A DNA stretch of 64,000 nt. Source: Pseudomonas japonica. GTDB lineage: Bacteria; Pseudomonadota; Gammaproteobacteria; Pseudomonadales; Pseudomonadaceae. Made by a program: the position numbers and the translations under genes. Where the stretch lies: NCBI RefSeq assembly GCF_900188455.1, contig NZ_FZOL01000008.1, positions 178,753 through 242,752 on the forward strand, written 5' to 3'. This document shows, one piece after another, positions 7,865-16,941 of the stretch. The notes under the pieces were generated by a model. It searched no databases and was not told where the DNA came from. It worked only from the letters and a program-made list of their open reading frames with translations. Within the stretch, counting starts at the first letter, position 1, and each line of letters starts with the position of its first letter.

Positions 7865-8884
7865 ATGAACATCCTCAACAAGACCCTCGGCGCCACCCTC
7901 CTCGCCCTCTCCGTCGGCAACGCCTTCGCCGCCGGCAGCCCGGGTGTCGAACACACCACCCAGGCCTTCCTCGAAGCGCTGGAAAAAGCCGGCGGCAAAC
8001 CGCTGGAGCAGCTCCCGCCGAAGGACGCCCGCGCGGTGCTCAGCGGCGCCCAGGCCTCGGTGCAGGTCGACCTGTCCGGCATCGAGGTCAGCGAGAAGAT
8101 CATCGGCGTCGGCCAGGACAAGCTGACCCTGAAGATCGTGCGCCCGGCCAAGGTCGCCGGCGAGTTGCCGGTGTTCATGTTCTTCCACGGCGGCGGCTGG
8201 GTCCTCGGCGACTTCCCGACCCACCAGCGGCTGATCCGCGACCTGGTGGTCGGCTCCGGCGCGGTGGCGGTCTACGTCGATTACACGCCATCGCCCGAAG
8301 CCCACTACCCGACCGCGATCAACCAGGCCTACGCCGCCACCCAGTGGGTCGCCGAGCACGGCAAGGAGATCGGTGTCGACAGCCAGCGCCTGGCGGTGGC
8401 CGGCAACAGTGTCGGCGGCAACATGGCGGCGGTGGTCGCGCTGCTGGCCAAGGAACGGAAAACCCCGGCCCTGCGCTTCCAGTTGCTGCTCTGGCCGGTG
8501 ACCGATGCCAACTTCGAAACCGCCTCGTACCAGCAGTTCGCCAACGGTCACTTCCTCACCCGCAGCGTGATGAACTGGTTCTGGGACAGCTACACCACCG
8601 ATCAGGGTGAGCGCGCGCAGATCCATGCCTCACCGCTGCGCGCCAGTGTCGAACAGCTCAAGGGCCTGCCGCCGGCACTGGTGCAGACCGCCGAGCTCGA
8701 CGTTCTGCGCGACGAAGGCGAAGCCTATGCCCGCAAGCTGGACGCCGCCGGGGTGACGGTGACCGCGGTGCGCTACAACGGCATGATCCACGACTACGGC
8801 CTGCTCAACCCGCTGGCCAGGGTGCCCGCGGTGCAGGCGGCGATGCGTCAGGCGGCACTGGAACTGAAGACGCACCTGAACTGA
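7865..8884 (+). CDS. exported alpha/beta hydrolase (HSL/Aes esterase family)
   Basis: This 339-residue esterase/lipase-like protein has a cleavable signal peptide (MNILNKTLGATLLALSVGNA, cut after AFA at about residue 23). The hormone-sensitive-lipase family motif HGGGW is present. The nucleophile elbow reads GNSVGGN instead of the more common GDSAGG, and the acid and base are in ELDVLRDEG and MIHDYGLL. It should act in the periplasm on short-chain esters or related substrates. It is divergent from the LysR regulator, 115 bp apart, and a hairpin terminator follows 17 bases after the stop. The natural substrate is unknown. Confidence 0.92.
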   Translation: MNILNKTLGATLLALSVGNAFAAGSPGVEHTTQAFLEALEKAGGKPLEQLPPKDARAVLSGAQASVQVDLSGIEVSEKIIGVGQDKLTLKIVRPAKVAGELPVFMFFHGGGWVLGDFPTHQRLIRDLVVGSGAVAVYVDYTPSPEAHYPTAINQAYAATQWVAEHGKEIGVDSQRLAVAGNSVGGNMAAVVALLAKERKTPALRFQLLLWPVTDANFETASYQQFANGHFLTRSVMNWFWDSYTTDQGERAQIHASPLRASVEQLKGLPPALVQTAELDVLRDEGEAYARKLDAAGVTVTAVRYNGMIHDYGLLNPLARVPAVQAAMRQAALELKTHLN

Positions 8885-8900
8885 TGACCCTGGAAATCGG

Positions 8901-8926
8901 AGGGGCCGCGAATGCGGCCCCTTTTG
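8901..8926 (+). terminator. Rho-independent terminator after the exported hydrolase
   Basis: The stem AGGGGCCGC / GCGGCCCCT with loop GAAT is followed by TTTGTTT. It lies just after the esterase stop codon on the same strand. Confidence 0.85.
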
Positions 8927-8983
8927 TTTCTTGGATTGCCGCCCTTGGTAGAAGATCTGCACCGCTCCCACAGGGCCCGCGCC

Positions 8984-9601
8984 TTACTTCAGCGCCGCAT
9001 AACTGTTCATCAGATTGCGGTAGTTCGGCAGGCGCTGCGACAGCAGGTTGCCCAGCCCTTCGATGTCGTTGCGCCAGTCACGGTGCAGCTCGCAGGCCAC
9101 GGCGAACCAGTTCATCAGTTGCGCACCGGCCGCGCTCATGCGCGCCCAGGCGGCCTGCTGCACGGTCTCGTTGAAGGTGCCGGAGGCGTCGGTGACGACG
9201 AACACGTCATAGCCCTCGGCCAGCGCCGACAGGGTCGGGAAGGCCACGCAGACATCGGTCACCACGCCGGCGATGATCAGTTGCTTGCGGCCCGTCGCCT
9301 TGATCGCCTTGACGAAGTCCTCGTTGTCCCAGGCGTTGATCTGGCCTGGACGGGCGATGTACGGCGCATCCGGGAACTGCTCCTTCAGCTCCGGCACCAG
9401 CGGGCCGTTGGGACCCTGTTCGAAGCTGGTGGTGAGGATGGTCGGCAGGCCGAAGAACTTCGCCAGGTCACCCAGGGCCAGGACGTTGTTCTTGAACTCG
9501 TTCGGCGAGAAATCCTGCACCAGGGAAATCAGCCCGGTCTGGTGATCCACCAGCAACACCACGGCATCGTCTTTGTTCAGGCGTTTGTAGTCGTTGCTCA
9601 T
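8984..9601 (-). CDS. isochorismatase-family (YcaC-like) hydrolase
   Basis: This is a 205-residue cysteine hydrolase of the isochorismatase-like superfamily. The catalytic Asp lies in VVLLVDHQTG, a Lys-containing helix follows, and the nucleophile is in IAGVVTDVCVAFP. The sequence is closest in style to YcaC-type proteins, whose substrate is unsettled. The start at 9601 has GAGGAG nine bases upstream; an upstream start at 9619 lacks one. It is the last gene of a three-gene minus-strand operon with the amidohydrolase 57 bp upstream. A role in cleaving an amide or vinyl ether produced by that pathway is conceivable but not shown. Confidence 0.92.
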   Translation of the reverse strand: MSNDYKRLNKDDAVVLLVDHQTGLISLVQDFSPNEFKNNVLALGDLAKFFGLPTILTTSFEQGPNGPLVPELKEQFPDAPYIARPGQINAWDNEDFVKAIKATGRKQLIIAGVVTDVCVAFPTLSALAEGYDVFVVTDASGTFNETVQQAAWARMSAAGAQLMNWFAVACELHRDWRNDIEGLGNLLSQRLPNYRNLMNSYAALK

Positions 9602-9658
9602 CTCATGACTCCTCTGCATTGAATGAGGCGCAGGCCCCTGCCCGCGCCGGGGTGGAAC

Positions 9659-11626
9659 TCAGAAAGCGAAGCAGGAACAGCCGAAGGCGCCCCAGAAGCC
9701 CTGGAAGTCGCTGACCGGAACATTGGCCAGGCGCGCCCGCTCATGGCTGTGCGAATGCACCGCGCACGGCCCGCTGCACTGGTGCACCTGGGCCTGCAGC
9801 GGCGCGGTCGGGCGCCAGTGCCCCGGGACCTTGGCCACCGGCGACCAGTCCGGCAGCACCGGGATCTGCTTCGGTCCCAGCGGCCCGAAGTCACCGGCGC
9901 CGTAGACCACCTTGCCGCCGACCACGGTCAGCACCGACTCGATCCACTTGATGGCTTCTTCCTCGACGCTGAAGAAGTCGGCGCTGAGCACCGCGACGTC
10001 GGCCAGTTGACCGACCTTGATCTGGCCCTTCCTGCCCTGGTCCGAGGAGAACCAGGCGCTGCCGTGGGTGAACAGTTCCAGGGCGGTCGAGCGCGGCAGG
10101 CCTTCCTGATGCAGGGCCAGGCCGCCGACGGTGCGGCCGCTGACCATCCAGTACAGCGAGGTCCACGGGTTGTAGCTGGACACTCGCGTGGCGTCGGTGC
10201 CGGCGCCCACCGGCACGCCCTCGGCGAGCATGCGCTTGATCGGCGGCGTGGCCTCGGCGGCCTTGGCGCCATAGCGATCGACGAAGTACTCGCCCTGGAA
10301 GGCCATGCGGTCCTGGATGGCGATACCGCCACCGAGGGCGCGGACCCGCTCGATATTGCGCGGGGTGATGGTCTCGGCGTGATCGAAGAACCACGGCAGG
10401 CCGTTGAACGGAATATCGCGGTCGACTTTCTCGAACACATCGAGCATGCGGCTGATGGACTCGTCGTAGGTGGCGTGCAGGCGGAACGGCCAGCGCTGCT
10501 CGACCAGGTGGCGCACCACCGGCTCCAGGTCCTGCTCCATGGATGGCGCGAGGTCCGGACGCGGTTCGAGGAAGTCCTCGAAGTCGGCGGCGGAAAACAC
10601 CAACATCTCGCCGGCACCGTTGTGGCGCAGCATGTCGTCGCCCTGGCGCAGCTTGACGCTGCCGGTCCAGTTCCTGAAGTCGGCCAGTTCCTCTTTGGGC
10701 TTCTGGGTGAACAGGTTGTAGGCGATGCGCACGGTCAACTGGTCCTCACGGGCCAGGTGCTCGATCACCTCGTAGTCGTCCGGGTAGTTCTGGAAGCCGC
10801 CGCCGGCATCGATGGCGCTGGTCAGGCCAAGACGATTGAGTTCGCGCATGAACTGGCGGGTCGAGTTGATCTGGTAGTCCAGCGGCAGCTTCGGTCCCTT
10901 GGCCAGGGTCGAGTAGAGGATCATCGCGTTGGGCCGCGCCACCAGCATGCCGGTCGGCTCGCCACGGGCATCGCGGACGATCTCGCCACCCGGCGGGTTC
11001 GGCGTGTCCCGGGTGTAGCCGGCGACCCGCAGCGCAGCGCGGTTGAGCAGCGCGCGGTCGTACAGGTGGAGGACGAACACCGGAGTGTCCGGCGCCGCCT
11101 GGTTGAGTTCTTCCAGGGTCGGCATGCGTTTTTCGGCGAACTGGAATTCGTTCCAGCCACCGACCACCCGCACCCATTGCGGCGTCGGCGTGCGCGCGGC
11201 CTGGTCCTTGAGCATGCGCAGGGCGTCGGCCAGCGACGGCACGCCTTCCCAGCGCAGTTCCAGGTTGTAGTTGAGGCCGCCACGGATCAGGTGCAGGTGC
11301 GAGTCGTTGAGGCCGGGAATCGCACAGCGGCCCTTGAGGTCGATGACCTGGGTCGCGTCGCCGCGCGTGGCCATGACCCGGGCATCGCTGCCAACGGCGA
11401 GGAAACGCCCGTCCTTGATCGCCACCGCGGTGGCCTCGGGACTCTCGCGGTCCACGGTGTGGAACCGGCCATTGAACAGAATCAGATCGGCATTCATTGC
11501 GGGTCCTTGGTCAGGGTTGAAGGAGGCGAAGGACAGCCGCGGCAGCAGCGCCGCGGCGGCGGTCAGCAGCGAACCGGCCAGCAGGTGGCGACGGGTCGGG
11601 TCGTTGCGGTCATTCCTGTCGGTCAT
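9659..11626 (-). CDS. Tat-exported metal-dependent amidohydrolase (YtcJ family)
   Basis: This is a 655-residue amidohydrolase. The N-terminus carries a twin-arginine signal (TRRHLLAGSLL followed by a hydrophobic stretch ending SFA), so it should be exported folded. The family metal motif HLH is in GLNDSHLHLIRGG, later histidines are in RLHATYDES and FDHAETI, and the metal Asp is in GAGTDATRVSS. YtcJ-type enzymes resemble N-substituted formamide deformylases; the substrate here is unknown. The last 45 residues form an unusual tail rich in Cys and His (QCSGPCAVHSHSH and GCSCFAF). The start overlaps the upstream ABM gene by 17 bp, showing tight operon structure. Confidence 0.92.
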   Translation of the reverse strand: MTDRNDRNDPTRRHLLAGSLLTAAAALLPRLSFASFNPDQGPAMNADLILFNGRFHTVDRESPEATAVAIKDGRFLAVGSDARVMATRGDATQVIDLKGRCAIPGLNDSHLHLIRGGLNYNLELRWEGVPSLADALRMLKDQAARTPTPQWVRVVGGWNEFQFAEKRMPTLEELNQAAPDTPVFVLHLYDRALLNRAALRVAGYTRDTPNPPGGEIVRDARGEPTGMLVARPNAMILYSTLAKGPKLPLDYQINSTRQFMRELNRLGLTSAIDAGGGFQNYPDDYEVIEHLAREDQLTVRIAYNLFTQKPKEELADFRNWTGSVKLRQGDDMLRHNGAGEMLVFSAADFEDFLEPRPDLAPSMEQDLEPVVRHLVEQRWPFRLHATYDESISRMLDVFEKVDRDIPFNGLPWFFDHAETITPRNIERVRALGGGIAIQDRMAFQGEYFVDRYGAKAAEATPPIKRMLAEGVPVGAGTDATRVSSYNPWTSLYWMVSGRTVGGLALHQEGLPRSTALELFTHGSAWFSSDQGRKGQIKVGQLADVAVLSADFFSVEEEAIKWIESVLTVVGGKVVYGAGDFGPLGPKQIPVLPDWSPVAKVPGHWRPTAPLQAQVHQCSGPCAVHSHSHERARLANVPVSDFQGFWGAFGCSCFAF

Positions 11627-12242
11627 GGCCGTTCTCCGCTGCGCCCTGCAGCCATGGCGCGAACAGGCGGGTCGCCGCCGGCATGCAGACGTAGACCACC
11701 GAGAGCACGATGGTCAGGGTGATGAGCAAGGTGGCGACGAAGTAGCTGGACAGCCACGGGTGGAGCTTGAGCAGCGGTTGCCATGCCAGCGGCACCAGCA
11801 GGGTGTGCGGGAGAATCACCAGCAGCGTCACCAGCGCCTGTTTCCAGCGCGGCGGCGGCGCGCTGGCGGTGTCGCTCGGTGGGGTGAACCAGAACTCCTT
11901 GAACGGATGCAGCTCGACCTGGTCGCCGTCGGCCAGCATCGCTTCGGCCTGGCTGACCAGCTCGCGGCGCTCGGCGGAATCGAGCCAGGCCTGCAGGGCC
12001 TCGACCGAGCTGTAGCGCAGCACGCTGGTGAAGGTATGCAGGCCACCGTCACGCCCGCGCACCACATCGACGCCGAGGTGACCGGGACGCTGCGCGGCGG
12101 TGCTCACCGTCTGTCGCAGCCAGCCCTCGTAGGCGGCTTCGTGGCCGGCCTTGATACGGTGACGCACCACCAGGGTCACCCCTTCACCGGCAGTCGCGGC
12201 AACCTGGTGTGCGTCGGGCCGCAACATGGATGATTCAGTCAT
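11610..12242 (-). CDS. antibiotic biosynthesis monooxygenase (ABM) domain membrane protein
   Basis: This 210-residue protein has an N-terminal ABM/EthD-like ferredoxin fold (about residues 20-115, with the HPFKEFWFTPP strand) joined to a C-terminal membrane region. That region has two hydrophobic helices, about 140-160 (VTLLVILPHTLLVPLAW) and 168-195 (YFVATLLITLTIVLSVVYV). The ABM fold usually forms dimers acting on quinones or haem; here it is tethered to the inner membrane. It is the first gene of the operon with the exported amidohydrolase and is divergent from the winged-helix/ATPase regulator at 12547. Confidence 0.88.
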   Translation of the reverse strand: MTESSMLRPDAHQVAATAGEGVTLVVRHRIKAGHEAAYEGWLRQTVSTAAQRPGHLGVDVVRGRDGGLHTFTSVLRYSSVEALQAWLDSAERRELVSQAEAMLADGDQVELHPFKEFWFTPPSDTASAPPPRWKQALVTLLVILPHTLLVPLAWQPLLKLHPWLSSYFVATLLITLTIVLSVVYVCMPAATRLFAPWLQGAAENGHDRQE

Positions 12243-12546
12243 GCGAAGTTCCCCCGTTAGCGCTTGATCCAGTGGATTCTTGGGCGTGAAGCGGGTGAGG
12301 CACGAGTTAATCGTTGTTAATTATCCCCCCATGCGGCGTAGTGTCTTTCCTCCGGGTCGGGGCGAACACCCCTGGATACTGGGGTGACGAGCGAAGCGGT
12401 ACAAGCGTAGTCGTCCGGGGTGGCAGGTATCCAAGTTGCAGGCGTTGCGTTGCTGCGCAAACCCGCCCAACATGCGCGCAAGCCACGGATTAGAGCCCTC
12501 TGCGAGGGTCTGCCGATAGTCGGGAACCAGCGTCGGGAGTGAAAGT
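12243..12546. promoter_or_regulatory. Divergent promoter region with tandem GTTAAT repeat
   Basis: This 304-bp gap separates the ABM operon from the winged-helix/ATPase regulator. It holds GTTAAT at 12306-12311 and again at 12316-12321, exactly 10 bp apart, inside a locally AT-rich patch. OmpR-type winged-helix domains typically bind direct repeats 10-11 bp apart, so this is a candidate operator. I see no gene in the gap. Confidence 0.4.
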
Positions 12547-15333
12547 GTGAGCCGCAACCGTGAACAGGCCGTGCAGTTCGGCCCCTATCGGGTCTATCCC
12601 GGCCAGCGCCTGATCGTCGAGAACGATCGCCCCCTGCGCCTGGGACGCCGCGCCATGGACATCCTGCTGGTGCTGCTGGAGCAGCCCGGCGAGGTGATCG
12701 GCAAGCAGCAGTTGCTGGCACGGGTCTGGCCCGACAGCGTGGTCGAGGAGATCAGCCTGCGGGTGCATATCGCCGCACTGCGCAAGGCCCTCGGCGATGG
12801 CCAGGGCGGCCAGCGCTACATCGTCACCGTGGCCCAGCGTGGCTACAGCTTCGTCGCCGCGCTGGCGCAAGCACGGGAGCTGCCGGCACCGGCCAGCGGC
12901 GAGGTCCGGCACAACCTGCCGCCGCGGCGCACGCGCCTGATCGGCCGCCAGGTGCTGGTCAACCAGTTGCTCGGCCAGTTGACCCGTCAGCGCCTGCTGA
13001 CCCTCGCCGGCCCCGGCGGCATCGGCAAGACCACCGTGGCCCTGCGTGTCGCCGAACAACTGCTCGGGCAGTACCACGACGGCGTGCACCTGCTCGACCT
13101 GAGCCCGTTGAACAGCCCCTCGACCATCGTCAGCAACCTGGCCGGCGTGCTCGGCCTGACCCTGCCCGACCAGGCGCCGCTGGAGGCACTGTGCGCCTGG
13201 CTGCGCGAGCGCGAGTTGCTGCTGCTGATCGACAACGCCGAACACCTGGTGGACTCGGTCGCCACCCTGGTCGAACACCTGCTGCGCTGCGCGCCACACT
13301 TGCGCATCCTGGTCACCAGCCGCGAAAGCCTGCGCGCCGAGGGCGAATGCCTGCAGCGTCTGGAGGCCCTCGAATGCCCCAGCGCCGAAACGCTGTACGA
13401 CCCACCACAGGCCCTGGGTTTCGGCGCGGTGCAACTGTTCGTCGAACGGGCCATGGCCAGCCGGGAAAGTTTCGAACTGAACACGGACAACCTGGACACG
13501 GTCATCGCCATCTGCCGCCATCTCGACGGCATCCCCCTGGCCCTGGAACTGGCCGCCGCGCAACTGGACAACCTCGGCCTCGACGGCCTGCTCGCCGACC
13601 TGCGCCGCCACCTGGTCCCGTCCGCCAGCGACGAACAGCGTCAGCACCTGCTCACCGCCACCCTCGACTGGAGCTTCCAGTTGCTGGCCGACAGCGAACG
13701 CACCTGCCTGCGCCGCCTCAGCGTGTTTCGCGGCGCCTTCAGCCTGGCCTCGGCGCAGGCCCTGGCCGCGGGTGAACGGCTCGCTCCCGAGCAGGTGCTG
13801 GATGCGGTGAGCCAACTGGTCGGCAAGTCGCTGCTCAATGTCGATGTCGGCGACGAGGACGTGTTCTATCGCATGCTCGATACCACCCGCTGCTATGCCC
13901 TGGGCAAACTGCAACAGGCCGGCGAACTGCCAGCCGCGCAGAAACGCCACGCCGAGCGTTGCCTGGCGGTGATGCAGCAGGCCGAAAGCGAATGGGCGCA
14001 AACCGCCGCCGAGCAATGGCTGGAGCGCTACTCGCGGGGCCTCGACGACCTGCGCGCGGCGCTCGAATGGAGTTTCGCCAGTGGCGACGCCGGGTTGCTC
14101 GGCGCCCGCCTGACCGCGGCGTCGGCGCCCCTCTGGCAGGAGCTGTCGCTGCTCGCCGAGCACGGCCGGCATATCCGCAAGGCCCTGCGCCGCCTCGACA
14201 GCGAGGCGCATCCGGGCTGGCACCTGCACATCGACCTGAAACTGGCCATGGGCACCTTCAGCTATCACGGCCAGGGCGGCACCGCCCAGACTCTGGAAGC
14301 CTTCGCCAGCGCCCGCGAACTGGCCGAGCGCCACGGCGATCTGCCCGGCCAGTTGCGGGCGATTTCCGGGCACATGGCGGTGAATCTGTACCGTGGCGAA
14401 TACCGCCAGGCCCTGCGCCTGAGCCGTGATTTCGACCAGCGCGGCCCGGCCGAGGATCCCTTGCTGGCCCTCAGCGCCCAGCGCCTGCGCGGGCTCGGCC
14501 TGCACTTCAGCGGCGACCAGGCGGACGCCCGCCGCGAAGCCGAGGATGCCCTGCAGCGCATGGCCCACAGCGGCCGCCTGAACCGCTTCACCCAGGGCTT
14601 CGGCGTGCAGTACGACCAGAGCGTCGCCGCCCTCACCCTGCTGGCGCGCATTCTCTGGCTGCAGGGCCTGCCGGAGCAGGCCGCGCGCACCGCCGACCAG
14701 GCACTGAGCCTGGCCCTGCGGATCAACCATGGCACCACGCTGTGCTACACCCTGGCCCTGAGTGGCTGCGTCATCCCTTGGTACAACGGCGAGCGGGATC
14801 TGGCCCGGGAGCGGGTGGCCCTGCTGCGCGAGCAGGCGCTTCGCCATGCGCTGTGGCTGTTCCAGGATTGGGCCGGGCATTACACCCAGGCCCTGGAGGA
14901 CGCCGCGCCGTTGCCGAGCAGCCCGCCCGGCCTGCTCGGCGACCTGCTGGCGACCCTGGTGCCGGGGCGCGTGGATGCCGGGCAACTGGCCCGCGCCCAC
15001 AGCGGCGAGGCCGGCTGGGCCAGCGCCGCCCTGCTCTGCTCGCATGCCGCGCGGTTGCTCGCCGGCGACCAGCGCCAGGAAGCCGAGGCGCTGCTGCTCA
15101 AGGCCCTGGGCATCGCGCGCCGGCAGCAGGCGCTGGCCTGGGAGCTGCGCAGTGCCCGCGCCCTGGCGCAACTGTGGCTGGACGACGGTCGACCGTTGCC
15201 GGCGCGGCAACTGCTGGCACCGGTGTACGCGCGCTTCAGCGAAGGTTTCGCCAGCACCGAACTGGTTCAGGCCGGGCATCTGCTGCAACGCTTGCCAGCC
15301 CGCGAGACAGCACCGGGCCGCTATACCAACTGA
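12547..15333 (+). CDS. winged-helix regulator with ATPase and helical-repeat domains
   Basis: This is a 928-residue STAND-type regulator. Residues about 8-105 form an OmpR/PhoB-like winged helix (LRLGRRAMDILLVLLEQPGE, then VHIAALRKALGD and GYSFVAAL). Residues about 120-400 are an NB-ARC-like ATPase with Walker A GPGGIGKT, Walker B LLLLIDNAEH, and GIPLALELAAA. From about 450 to the end is a long alpha-helical region that looks like TPR-type repeats and would sense a ligand or partner. The start is a GTG at 12547. It is divergent from the ABM/amidohydrolase operon, its probable target. It meets a shorter paralogue tail to tail with a 13-bp overlap. Confidence 0.9.
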   Translation: MSRNREQAVQFGPYRVYPGQRLIVENDRPLRLGRRAMDILLVLLEQPGEVIGKQQLLARVWPDSVVEEISLRVHIAALRKALGDGQGGQRYIVTVAQRGYSFVAALAQARELPAPASGEVRHNLPPRRTRLIGRQVLVNQLLGQLTRQRLLTLAGPGGIGKTTVALRVAEQLLGQYHDGVHLLDLSPLNSPSTIVSNLAGVLGLTLPDQAPLEALCAWLRERELLLLIDNAEHLVDSVATLVEHLLRCAPHLRILVTSRESLRAEGECLQRLEALECPSAETLYDPPQALGFGAVQLFVERAMASRESFELNTDNLDTVIAICRHLDGIPLALELAAAQLDNLGLDGLLADLRRHLVPSASDEQRQHLLTATLDWSFQLLADSERTCLRRLSVFRGAFSLASAQALAAGERLAPEQVLDAVSQLVGKSLLNVDVGDEDVFYRMLDTTRCYALGKLQQAGELPAAQKRHAERCLAVMQQAESEWAQTAAEQWLERYSRGLDDLRAALEWSFASGDAGLLGARLTAASAPLWQELSLLAEHGRHIRKALRRLDSEAHPGWHLHIDLKLAMGTFSYHGQGGTAQTLEAFASARELAERHGDLPGQLRAISGHMAVNLYRGEYRQALRLSRDFDQRGPAEDPLLALSAQRLRGLGLHFSGDQADARREAEDALQRMAHSGRLNRFTQGFGVQYDQSVAALTLLARILWLQGLPEQAARTADQALSLALRINHGTTLCYTLALSGCVIPWYNGERDLARERVALLREQALRHALWLFQDWAGHYTQALEDAAPLPSSPPGLLGDLLATLVPGRVDAGQLARAHSGEAGWASAALLCSHAARLLAGDQRQEAEALLLKALGIARRQQALAWELRSARALAQLWLDDGRPLPARQLLAPVYARFSEGFASTELVQAGHLLQRLPARETAPGRYTN

Positions 15334-16682
15334 GCGTGGCGCTGGACATACCAGCGGGTGCTGTTGAGCACGCGATAGCGCGATGGCGCCTCGGCCACCG
15401 TGAGCAACGACTTGGCCGCCAGTTGCTCGACCGCCCGCACCGCGCGCAGCGGCCCGATGCCATCGGCGGCGACATGGGCCACCGCCTGCTCCAGGTCGAA
15501 GGGGCGTGGCAACTGCGCCAACCGCTGCAGCACCCGCTGTTCGATTTCCGGCAGGCGCTGGAAACTCCAGTCCAGCGCCGCGCACAGCGACTGATGGCGG
15601 GCCGCGGCGGTGCGCCGACCGCGATTGAGCACCTGCAGGCCGGCCTCCAGTTGCGCGCGCAGGCCCACCAGACCTAGCACGTCGATCTGTGCCGCCGCCA
15701 GCTCCAGCGCCAGCGGCAGGCCGTCCAGGCGCCGGCAGATTTCCCGGAGCGGCTTGAGGTCTTGCGGACGCAGGCGGAAGTCGGCCTGACGGGCCTGGGC
15801 ACAGCTGACGAACAGGCGTACCGCGGCATAGCACATGAACTGTTCGACACTGTGTCCGTCGCTACTGGGCGGCACCGCCAGCGGCAGCAGCGACAACAGG
15901 GTTTCCCCACGAATGCGCAGCGGCTCGCGGCTCACCGCGAGGATCGTCACCCCCGGCGCCAGTGCCAGCAGCGCCTCGGCCAGGCGCCGGCTGCCCTGGG
16001 GCAGTGCCTCGCAGTGGTCCAGCACCAGCAGCAGGTGACGCTCCAGCAGATAGCCGGGCAGACCGCCGAGCGGACAGTCGTCGCAGGGCTCCAGGCCCTG
16101 TTCGCGCAGCAGATTGGCCACAGCCTGGGCGGGGCACTGCGCCTGGGCGAAATCGATCAGCCAGACACCGTCGCGCCAGCGGCGCAGCTGCGCTTCGGCG
16201 GCGCCCAGGGCCAGGGCAGTCTTGCCGACCCCGACCGGGCCGCCGAGGGTGACCAGGCGCCGTTGCGTCAGCAGCCGATCGAGGGCCGCCAGCTCATCGT
16301 CGCGACCGACCAGACGCGTCAGGCGGGTCGGCAGATTGTGGCTGGCGACACTGCCTTCGTGACGTACCGCGGCGACGAAGCGGTAGCCCTGCCCCGGCAC
16401 ATTGACGATGAAACCCTCGCCGAGGACGCGGCGCAGCGCGGCGATATGCACCCGCAGGTTGATCTCCTCGACCACGCTGTGAGGCCAGATACGGGCGATC
16501 AGGGTGTGCTTGTCGACCACCGCACCGGGGCGTTCGAGCAACACCTGGAGAATGTCCATGGCCCGCCCGCCGATGCGCAGCGGCTCGGCGCCATCGAGCA
16601 GTTGGCGCTGTCGGGTGCGCAACGTGTAGCGACCGAAACGCAGCACCGCGTCGTTGCCGGAAATACTGGCGAGCGCACCCAA
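15321..16682 (-). CDS. winged-helix regulator with ATPase domain, short form
   Basis: This 453-residue paralogue of the 928-residue regulator next to it has the same winged helix (LRIGGRAMDILQVLLERPGA) and the same ATPase, with P-loop GPVGVGKT, Walker B LLLVLDHCEA and GLPLALELAAA. It stops at the point where the longer protein enters its C-terminal helical repeats, so the whole sensor half (about 490 residues) is missing. The stop is clean and the reading frame shows no decay, so it may be a functional short form and not a pseudogene. Its 3' end overlaps the convergent paralogue by 13 bp. Its target is unknown. Confidence 0.87.
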   Translation of the reverse strand: MGALASISGNDAVLRFGRYTLRTRQRQLLDGAEPLRIGGRAMDILQVLLERPGAVVDKHTLIARIWPHSVVEEINLRVHIAALRRVLGEGFIVNVPGQGYRFVAAVRHEGSVASHNLPTRLTRLVGRDDELAALDRLLTQRRLVTLGGPVGVGKTALALGAAEAQLRRWRDGVWLIDFAQAQCPAQAVANLLREQGLEPCDDCPLGGLPGYLLERHLLLVLDHCEALPQGSRRLAEALLALAPGVTILAVSREPLRIRGETLLSLLPLAVPPSSDGHSVEQFMCYAAVRLFVSCAQARQADFRLRPQDLKPLREICRRLDGLPLALELAAAQIDVLGLVGLRAQLEAGLQVLNRGRRTAAARHQSLCAALDWSFQRLPEIEQRVLQRLAQLPRPFDLEQAVAHVAADGIGPLRAVRAVEQLAAKSLLTVAEAPSRYRVLNSTRWYVQRHAQLV

Positions 16683-16797
16683 GACCTTTCACCTCCTGCC
16701 TCATGAATCGATGGACTCATCTTGGCAGGCGCGGACGTCAGGGCAACTGCGCCGAAGGGCGGGATCCGGCCAAAGGGGTGTCGGGGACGGACATCAG

Positions 16798-16923
16798 CCG
16801 TAGGAGCTGGCTTGCCGTGTGACGAACCACTGCGAAAGGACCGCGCAGCGGTCCCCTGCGGGTGATGTCAATAAATACTGGGACCGCTGCGCGGTCCTTT
16901 CGCAGGCAAGCCAGCTCCTACGG
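16798..16923. repeat. REP palindrome (GTAGGAGCTGGCTTGCC type)
   Basis: The outer arms are CCGTAGGAGCTGGCTTGCC and GGCAAGCCAGCTCCTACGG. An inner stem built on GGACCGCGCAGCGGTCC pairs with GGGACCGCTGCGCGGTCC. It sits between the short regulator and the convergent end of the GlxA-type gene, in non-coding DNA. Confidence 0.9.
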
Positions 16924-16941
16924 GGTTTTCAGAGTTCAATA

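Noticed and set aside
12321..12557. A short minus-strand frame in the gap before the long winged-helix regulator
   Set aside because: It lacks a ribosome binding site, overlaps the start of a well-supported gene, and does not resemble a known protein.
12490..15834. An antisense reading frame of more than 1100 codons opposite the long winged-helix regulator
   Set aside because: It mirrors the codon pattern of the real gene on the other strand, its predicted protein is a low-complexity Gly/Gln/Ala/Arg string with no domain, and the plus-strand product has clear domains.
15321..16682. The short winged-helix regulator considered as a pseudogene
   Set aside because: The frame is intact, the P-loop and DNA-binding motifs are good, and the end falls at a domain boundary, so a functional short form is more likely.
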